Shown here piece after piece: positions 59,973 through 64,000 of a DNA stretch of 64,000 nucleotides. A program made the translations under genes and the position numbers. The stretch comes from Devosia yakushimensis. Lineage in GTDB: Bacteria > Pseudomonadota > Alphaproteobacteria > Rhizobiales > Devosiaceae. The DNA lies in the NCBI RefSeq assembly GCF_030159855.1, contig NZ_BSNG01000004.1:124001-188000 (forward strand). The letters are read 5' to 3'. The number at the start of each line of letters is the position of its first letter. Within the stretch, counting starts at the first letter, position 1. The notes below the pieces were generated by a model that saw only the letters and a list, made by a program, of their open reading frames with translations, was not told the DNA's origin and did not search any database.

Positions 59973-60938
59973 ATGACCGATCAGCCCATCGAGGAGCCGG
60001 CCCGGCCCTCCGATCCGCATGAAATCATCGCCGCCGAAACCTATCGCCGCTCGCGCGGCTTCTGGCGTGTGCTTGCTTTTGTGGCACTGGCCATTGCCAT
60101 TCTTGCCGTGGCGGGCCGCTTTGCGCTCAGCAACACGGCGACGGGCGATCACATTGCCCGCGTGGTAATCGATGGCACGATCGCCACCGATCCCGAACGG
60201 CTCAAGCTCATCGAGGACCTGGCCGACGACGACAGCGTCAAGGCGGTGGTCGTCGCCATCAATTCGCCTGGCGGCACCACGGCGGGCGGCGAGGAGCTCT
60301 ACGAGGCGCTTGGCCAGCTCCGCGCCAAAAAACCGGTGGTTGCCGTGGTCAAGGAATTGGGCGCCTCGGCCGCCTATATGACCGCTATTGGCACCGATCA
60401 CATCTTTGCCCGGCGCCTCTCCATCATCGGCTCGATCGGCGTGCTCTATCAGCACGTCAATGCCGGCAAACTGCTCGAAACCATTGGCGTCGATCTCGAT
60501 AAGGTCGCCTCGGGGCCGCTCAAGGCCGAGCCCGATTATGACGAGCCCATGGTGGGTGAGGTGCGCGCCTCCATCGGCGCTTTGGTCGATGACAGCTTTC
60601 AATGGTTCGTCGATATCGTCGCCGAACGGCGTAACCTGGACCGCACCATTGCGCTGGGTCTGGCCGATGGCCGTATCATGACCGGCCGGGTGGGCGTGGA
60701 AACCGGCCTGATCGATGCCATTGGCGGAGAACTTGAGGCCCAGGCCTGGCTAGAGGCTGAGCGGGATGTGCCCAAAGACCTCGAAATCGTCACCGCCTGG
60801 CCCCAGGGGAGCTCCGGGCTGGGCTGGATTGGCACTTTTTTAGGCAGTCAGGCCCGTGCAGCGCTTGGTTTGCCTGTCAATGGGGCCATCACGCTTGACG
60901 GGCTGGTCTCGCTTTGGCAGGTTGGCGCAGCCTCGTAA
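59973..60938 (+). CDS. sppA: Signal peptide peptidase SppA, short form
   Basis: A 321-aa membrane-anchored serine protease degrading leftover signal peptides. One N-terminal transmembrane helix (about 31-49) leads to a single ClpP-like domain. The nucleophile is Ser132 in ELGASAAYM and the general base Lys184 in SGPLKAEPD; VVVAINSPGGT forms the oxyanion strand. Length corresponds to the half-size (SppA36K) type. It is followed after 39 bp by ihfB; sppA-ihfB-lapA is a common alphaproteobacterial order. Confidence 0.95.
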   Translation: MTDQPIEEPARPSDPHEIIAAETYRRSRGFWRVLAFVALAIAILAVAGRFALSNTATGDHIARVVIDGTIATDPERLKLIEDLADDDSVKAVVVAINSPGGTTAGGEELYEALGQLRAKKPVVAVVKELGASAAYMTAIGTDHIFARRLSIIGSIGVLYQHVNAGKLLETIGVDLDKVASGPLKAEPDYDEPMVGEVRASIGALVDDSFQWFVDIVAERRNLDRTIALGLADGRIMTGRVGVETGLIDAIGGELEAQAWLEAERDVPKDLEIVTAWPQGSSGLGWIGTFLGSQARAALGLPVNGAITLDGLVSLWQVGAAS

Positions 60939-60977
60939 ACCTAGCGGGGTATGACGGTCTCGCACCGGGAGCCAGGG

Positions 60978-61259
60978 ATGATCAAGTCGGAACTCGTCGA
61001 GAAACTCGCGGCGGAAAATCCGCATCTGTTCCAGCGTGATATCGAAAACATCGTCAACGCCATCCTCGATGAGATCGGGGACGCCATGGCCCGCGGCGAT
61101 CGGGTCGAGTTGCGCGGCTTTGGCGCCTTTTCGGTCAAGAACCGTCCGGCCCGCGTCGGGCGCAATCCGCGCACCGGCGAACAGGTCGATGTCGGCGAGA
61201 AATACGTGCCGCAGTTCAAGGCGGGCAAGGAAATCCGCGAGCGGCTCAACCGCTCGTAA
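60978..61259 (+). CDS. ihfB: Integration host factor subunit beta
   Basis: A 93-aa DNA-bending protein that pairs with IHF-alpha. The HU/IHF signature GDRVELRGFGAFSVKNRPARVGRNPRTGE (about 43-71) includes the Pro that intercalates into DNA (RNPRTGE). ATG 60978 follows CAGGG and gives the standard beginning MIKSELVEKLA; an upstream in-frame ATG would add nine non-conserved residues. Located between sppA and a lapA-like gene. Confidence 0.97.
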   Translation: MIKSELVEKLAAENPHLFQRDIENIVNAILDEIGDAMARGDRVELRGFGAFSVKNRPARVGRNPRTGEQVDVGEKYVPQFKAGKEIRERLNRS

Positions 61260-61294
61260 CGGGGCAAGCAGTCCCCAACAGGCAAAACGCGACT

Positions 61295-61654
61295 ATGCTC
61301 AACAAGATTGTCGGCTGGCTGGTCCTTGTGCCGCTTTCTCTGGCGCTGATTGCCTTTGCCCTGGCCAATCGGCAATTCGTGATCGTCAATTTCAATCCCT
61401 TTGCCCCGGTCGAGCAGCTGGCGACGCCCGGCTATGGCGTCCCGCTTTTCATGGTGCTCTATGTGGTGCTGCTGATCGGCGTATTGCTGGGCGGCATTGC
61501 CACCTGGTTCGCCCAGGGCCAGCACCGCCAGCGCGAACGCCACTGGCGGCGCGAGGCTAATATGCTCAATTCGGAGCTCGCCACCCTGCGCAAGAACCAG
61601 GGCCAGCCGAGCAATCCGTTGAGCGATGTCGATGACCTCTTGGAGCTCCGTTGA
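61295..61654 (+). CDS. LapA-domain (DUF1049) inner-membrane protein
   Basis: A 119-aa protein with two transmembrane helices (about 6-25 and 50-71) separated by FANRQFVIVNFNPF, the LapA/YciS pattern, and a cytoplasmic coiled-coil-like tail (RQRERHWRREANMLNSELATLRKN). In E. coli LapA works with LapB in tuning lipopolysaccharide synthesis; no lapB is next to it here. It starts 35 bp after ihfB and is followed by trpF after 7 bp, so it is probably part of the same transcript. Confidence 0.87.
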   Translation: MLNKIVGWLVLVPLSLALIAFALANRQFVIVNFNPFAPVEQLATPGYGVPLFMVLYVVLLIGVLLGGIATWFAQGQHRQRERHWRREANMLNSELATLRKNQGQPSNPLSDVDDLLELR

Positions 61655-61661
61655 GCACACC

Positions 61662-62309
61662 ATGGCCGACCCCCTGATTATCAAAATCTGCGGTATCAAG
61701 ACGCTTGATATCCTGGAAACCACCATTGCCGCTGGTGCCGACATGGTCGGCTTCATGCATTTTCCGCGCTCGCCGCGTCATGTCTCGGTCGAACAGATCG
61801 GCGACCTGATTTCGAGTGCCCGCGGGCGCATTGAAACCTGCGTCGTGCTGGTCAATCCGGACAATTCCTGCGTGGCCGAAATTGCCGCGCTCGGCCCCGA
61901 CTGGATCCAGCTGCATGGCCCCGAGACCCCCCATCGCGTCGAAGCCATCCGCATCGAGGCGGGTGTGGAAATCATGAAGGCTCTACCCATCGGCTCGGCC
62001 GAGGATGTCGCCCATATTGCCGATTTTGTCGGGGTCGCCGACCGCATTCTGCTTGATGCCAAGCCCCCCAAAGGCGCCGACCGGCCCGGTGGCCTCGGCG
62101 AAACCTTTGACTGGTCCTTGCTCAAGGCGCTTGACCCATCCATCCCCTTCATGCTTTCGGGTGGCCTGACGCCGCAAACCGTAGCCGATGCCATAAAGAC
62201 CCTGCGCCCCTTCGGGGTCGATGTGTCCTCCGGCGTCGAAACGGCTCCTGGCGTCAAGGACAAGCGGCTGATCGAGGCGTTCATGCGAAACGCGCGGGCC
62301 GCCAGCTAA
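61662..62309 (+). CDS. trpF: Phosphoribosylanthranilate isomerase
   Basis: A 215-aa TIM-barrel enzyme, third step of tryptophan synthesis. Motifs: IKICGIKTLDILE (about 6-18, catalytic Cys), GFMHFPRSPRHVS, and near the C-terminus FMLSGGLTPQTVADAIK and GVDVSSGVETAPGVKD. Length is typical. ATG 61662 is a few bases after the lapA-like stop. trpB starts 58 bp later. The trpFBA cluster separate from trpE/GDC is normal for Hyphomicrobiales. Confidence 0.97.
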   Translation: MADPLIIKICGIKTLDILETTIAAGADMVGFMHFPRSPRHVSVEQIGDLISSARGRIETCVVLVNPDNSCVAEIAALGPDWIQLHGPETPHRVEAIRIEAGVEIMKALPIGSAEDVAHIADFVGVADRILLDAKPPKGADRPGGLGETFDWSLLKALDPSIPFMLSGGLTPQTVADAIKTLRPFGVDVSSGVETAPGVKDKRLIEAFMRNARAAS

Positions 62310-62367
62310 CATAAGCGCGTCGACGGACCTCTGATGAGCCTGTCGAGGGGCATCGAGAGGACCATCA

Positions 62368-63579
62368 ATGGACGGCATCAATTCCCTGCGCAACGGCCCG
62401 GACGAGCATGGCCGTTTCGGGCTCTATGGCGGCCGTTTCGTCGCCGAAACCCTGATGCCGCTGATCCTCGATCTCGAGCAGCAATACCGCGCCGCCAAGA
62501 CCGATCCGGTCTATCAGGCCGAGCTCAAGGACTTGGCGGTCCATTACACCGGCCGCCCCAGCCCGCTCTATTTCGCCAAGCGCCTCACCGAGCATCTGGG
62601 TGGCGCCAAGGTCTGGTTCAAGCGCGAAGAGCTCAACCATACCGGCTCCCACAAGATCAACAATTGCCTGGGCCAGATCCTGCTCGCCAAGCGCATGGGC
62701 AAGACCCGCATCATCGCTGAAACCGGCGCCGGCCAGCATGGCGTGGCGACGGCCACGGTCTGCGCCAAGTTCGATCTGCCCTGCACCATCTTCATGGGCG
62801 CCACCGACGTCGAGCGGCAAAAGCCCAATGTGCTGCGCATGAAAATGCTGGGCGCCGAGGTTCGTCCGGTCACCGCCGGCGCCGGCACGCTCAAGGACGC
62901 CATGAACGAGGCGCTGCGCGACTGGGTCACCAATGTCGACACCACCTATTACCTGATCGGCACGGCCGCTGGCCCCCATCCCTATCCCGAAATGGTGCGC
63001 GATTTCCAATCGGTCATCGGCACCGAACTCAAGGAACAGTTCAAGGAGGCCGAGGGCAAGTTGCCCGACGCGATCGTCGCCTGCGTCGGCGGCGGCTCCA
63101 ATGCCATCGGCACGTTCCACGCCTTCCTGGATGACCCTGAAGTCGCCATTTATGGCGCCGAGGCCGGTGGTCATGGCATCGATGTTGAAAACGGCCACGC
63201 CGCTTCCATGACCGGCGGCCGTCCCGGCGTGCTGCATGGCAACCGCACCTATCTGTTGCAGGACAAGGACGGCCAGATTCTGGAAGGCCATTCCATCTCG
63301 GCGGGCCTGGACTATCCCGGCGTCGGCCCGGAGCATTCCTTCCTGCATGACACCAAGCGCGTGACCTATGTGCCCATCACCGACGATGAAGCCCTGGCCG
63401 CCTTCCAGCTCTGCACCAGGATGGAGGGCATCATTCCCGCGCTCGAATCGGCCCATGGCCTGGCCCAGGTCATCAAGCTGGCGCCCACTTTGGGCAAGGA
63501 CCAGTCCGTCGTGCTGTGCCTTTCGGGGCGCGGCGACAAGGACGTCGAAAGCGTCGGCAATTATCTGGGGCTGCTCTAG
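62368..63579 (+). CDS. trpB: Tryptophan synthase beta chain
   Basis: A 403-aa PLP enzyme joining indole and serine. The PLP-binding Lys96 is in HTGSHKINNCLGQ, with ETGAGQHGVATA (substrate carboxylate loop, catalytic Glu) and the phosphate-cradle GGGSNAIG. It forms the alpha2-beta2 complex with TrpA encoded directly downstream. Length fits the family (about 400 aa). No attenuator or leader peptide was seen in the 58 bp before it. Confidence 0.99.
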   Translation: MDGINSLRNGPDEHGRFGLYGGRFVAETLMPLILDLEQQYRAAKTDPVYQAELKDLAVHYTGRPSPLYFAKRLTEHLGGAKVWFKREELNHTGSHKINNCLGQILLAKRMGKTRIIAETGAGQHGVATATVCAKFDLPCTIFMGATDVERQKPNVLRMKMLGAEVRPVTAGAGTLKDAMNEALRDWVTNVDTTYYLIGTAAGPHPYPEMVRDFQSVIGTELKEQFKEAEGKLPDAIVACVGGGSNAIGTFHAFLDDPEVAIYGAEAGGHGIDVENGHAASMTGGRPGVLHGNRTYLLQDKDGQILEGHSISAGLDYPGVGPEHSFLHDTKRVTYVPITDDEALAAFQLCTRMEGIIPALESAHGLAQVIKLAPTLGKDQSVVLCLSGRGDKDVESVGNYLGLL

Positions 63580-63582
63580 ACC

Positions 63583-64000
63583 ATGACCTCTCGCATCGAA
63601 AAACGCTTCGCCGAAGCCAAGGCCGCCAACCGGCCCGCCCTCGTCACCTATGTCATGGCCGGCGATCCCGACCTCGCCACCAGCCAGGCGATCATGGAAG
63701 CCCTGCCGCAGGCCGGGTCTGATATTATCGAATTCGGCATGCCCTTTTCCGACCCCATGGCCGATGGCGTTGCGATCCAGCTGGGTGGGCAGCGGGCCCT
63801 CGCCGGCGGCATGACGCTGCGCGGTGTTCTCGGCATGGTCGAGGATTTCCGCCGCAAGGACGAGACCACCCCCATCGTGCTGATGGGCTATTACAACCCG
63901 ATCTATAGTTTCGGCGTCGATAAGTTCCTGGCGGCCGCCAGGGATGCCGGTGTCGATGGCCTCATCGTCGTCGACCTGCCTACCGAGGAAGACGAGGAAT
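63583..64000 (+). CDS. trpA: Tryptophan synthase alpha chain, N-terminal part
   Basis: The first 139 codons are present; the gene runs off the window. The catalytic Glu is in DIIEFGMPFSDPMADG, which also holds the second acidic residue (Asp in FSDP); RPALVTYVMAGDPD and PIVLMGYYNPIYSFG are standard. It converts indole-3-glycerol phosphate to indole, channelled to TrpB. It starts 3 bp after the trpB stop, so the two are translated together. Confidence 0.97.
   Translation, partial: MTSRIEKRFAEAKAANRPALVTYVMAGDPDLATSQAIMEALPQAGSDIIEFGMPFSDPMADGVAIQLGGQRALAGGMTLRGVLGMVEDFRRKDETTPIVLMGYYNPIYSFGVDKFLAAARDAGVDGLIVVDLPTEEDEE

Noticed and set aside
61626..61661. trpF start 12 codons upstream at ATG 61626
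   Set aside because: It lies inside the lapA-like gene and would add residues before MADPLIIKICGIK, the normal beginning of TrpF.

Overview
The window is GC-rich chromosomal DNA from an alphaproteobacterium of the order Hyphomicrobiales (Rhizobiales), most likely Devosia or a close relative. That placement is an inference from gene content and order: fused YlxR/L7Ae protein upstream of infB, lnt/metK/trmB near rimP-nusA-infB, tsaB-rimI-fur-plsC, miaB/phoH/ybeY, FYDLN-acid protein plus aroA-cmk-rpsA, and trpFBA. I found no transposase, phage gene, integrase or CRISPR array. The window is core genome with a few accessory islands; it begins inside comM and ends inside trpA.

Layout. 1-5 kb: end of comM, Nudix hydrolase, TPR protein, cyclopropane fatty acid synthase, cold-shock/DUF1294 fusion, and an epoxide hydrolase with a WYL-type regulator. 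5.6-12.5 kb: pentose island of aldose 1-epimerase (divergent), LacI-type regulator, xylB, xylA and a GH43 beta-xylosidase, enough to take xylosides to xylulose 5-phosphate; no transporter is present. 12.7-23.7 kb: two membrane proteins, mutS-glnD-murJ, trpS, a universal stress protein, a DUF3817 protein and nfuA. 23.8-28.7 kb (minus): miaB, then phoH-ybeY-tlyC, with an unrelated plus-strand gene between miaB and phoH. 29-34.8 kb: HWE-type histidine kinase, rpsO-pnp, L,D-transpeptidase. 34.9-41.4 kb (minus): histidine phosphatase and the rimP-nusA-ylxR-infB operon. 41.4-50.7 kb: flavin reductase, small secreted protein, HxlR regulator, metK-trmB, lnt, and the divergent tsaB-rimI-fur-plsC operon. 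50.8-54.5 kb: pncB, AlkX/YcaQ-type glycosylase, tRNA-Ala(GGC), FYDLN-acid protein. 54.7-64 kb: aroA-cmk-rpsA, a GNAT protein, the BrnT/BrnA toxin-antitoxin pair, sppA, ihfB, lapA-like gene and trpF-trpB-trpA.

What I found of interest is mostly regulatory rather than a new enzymatic system. (1) A promoter plus terminator/antiterminator leader precedes rimP. (2) ybeY appears to start at CTG in a CTGA overlap with phoH. (3) A near-perfect iron control element (Irr-type box) precedes nfuA. (4) Three parS-like palindromes lie in the first 12 kb and are the only CACGTG hexamers I found by eye. (5) The Shine-Dalgarno of rpsO lies in a hairpin, as expected of S15 autoregulation. (6) An 11-codon leader ORF overlaps the xylB start by ATGA. 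(7) Two copies of a 116-bp palindromic element have 36-bp arms and an identical 44-bp spacer length. (8) A 610-bp gap between lnt and metK contains a strong unexplained hairpin.

Start codons were chosen from Shine-Dalgarno matches, signal peptides and family length. Family assignments come from motif recognition, not database searches.
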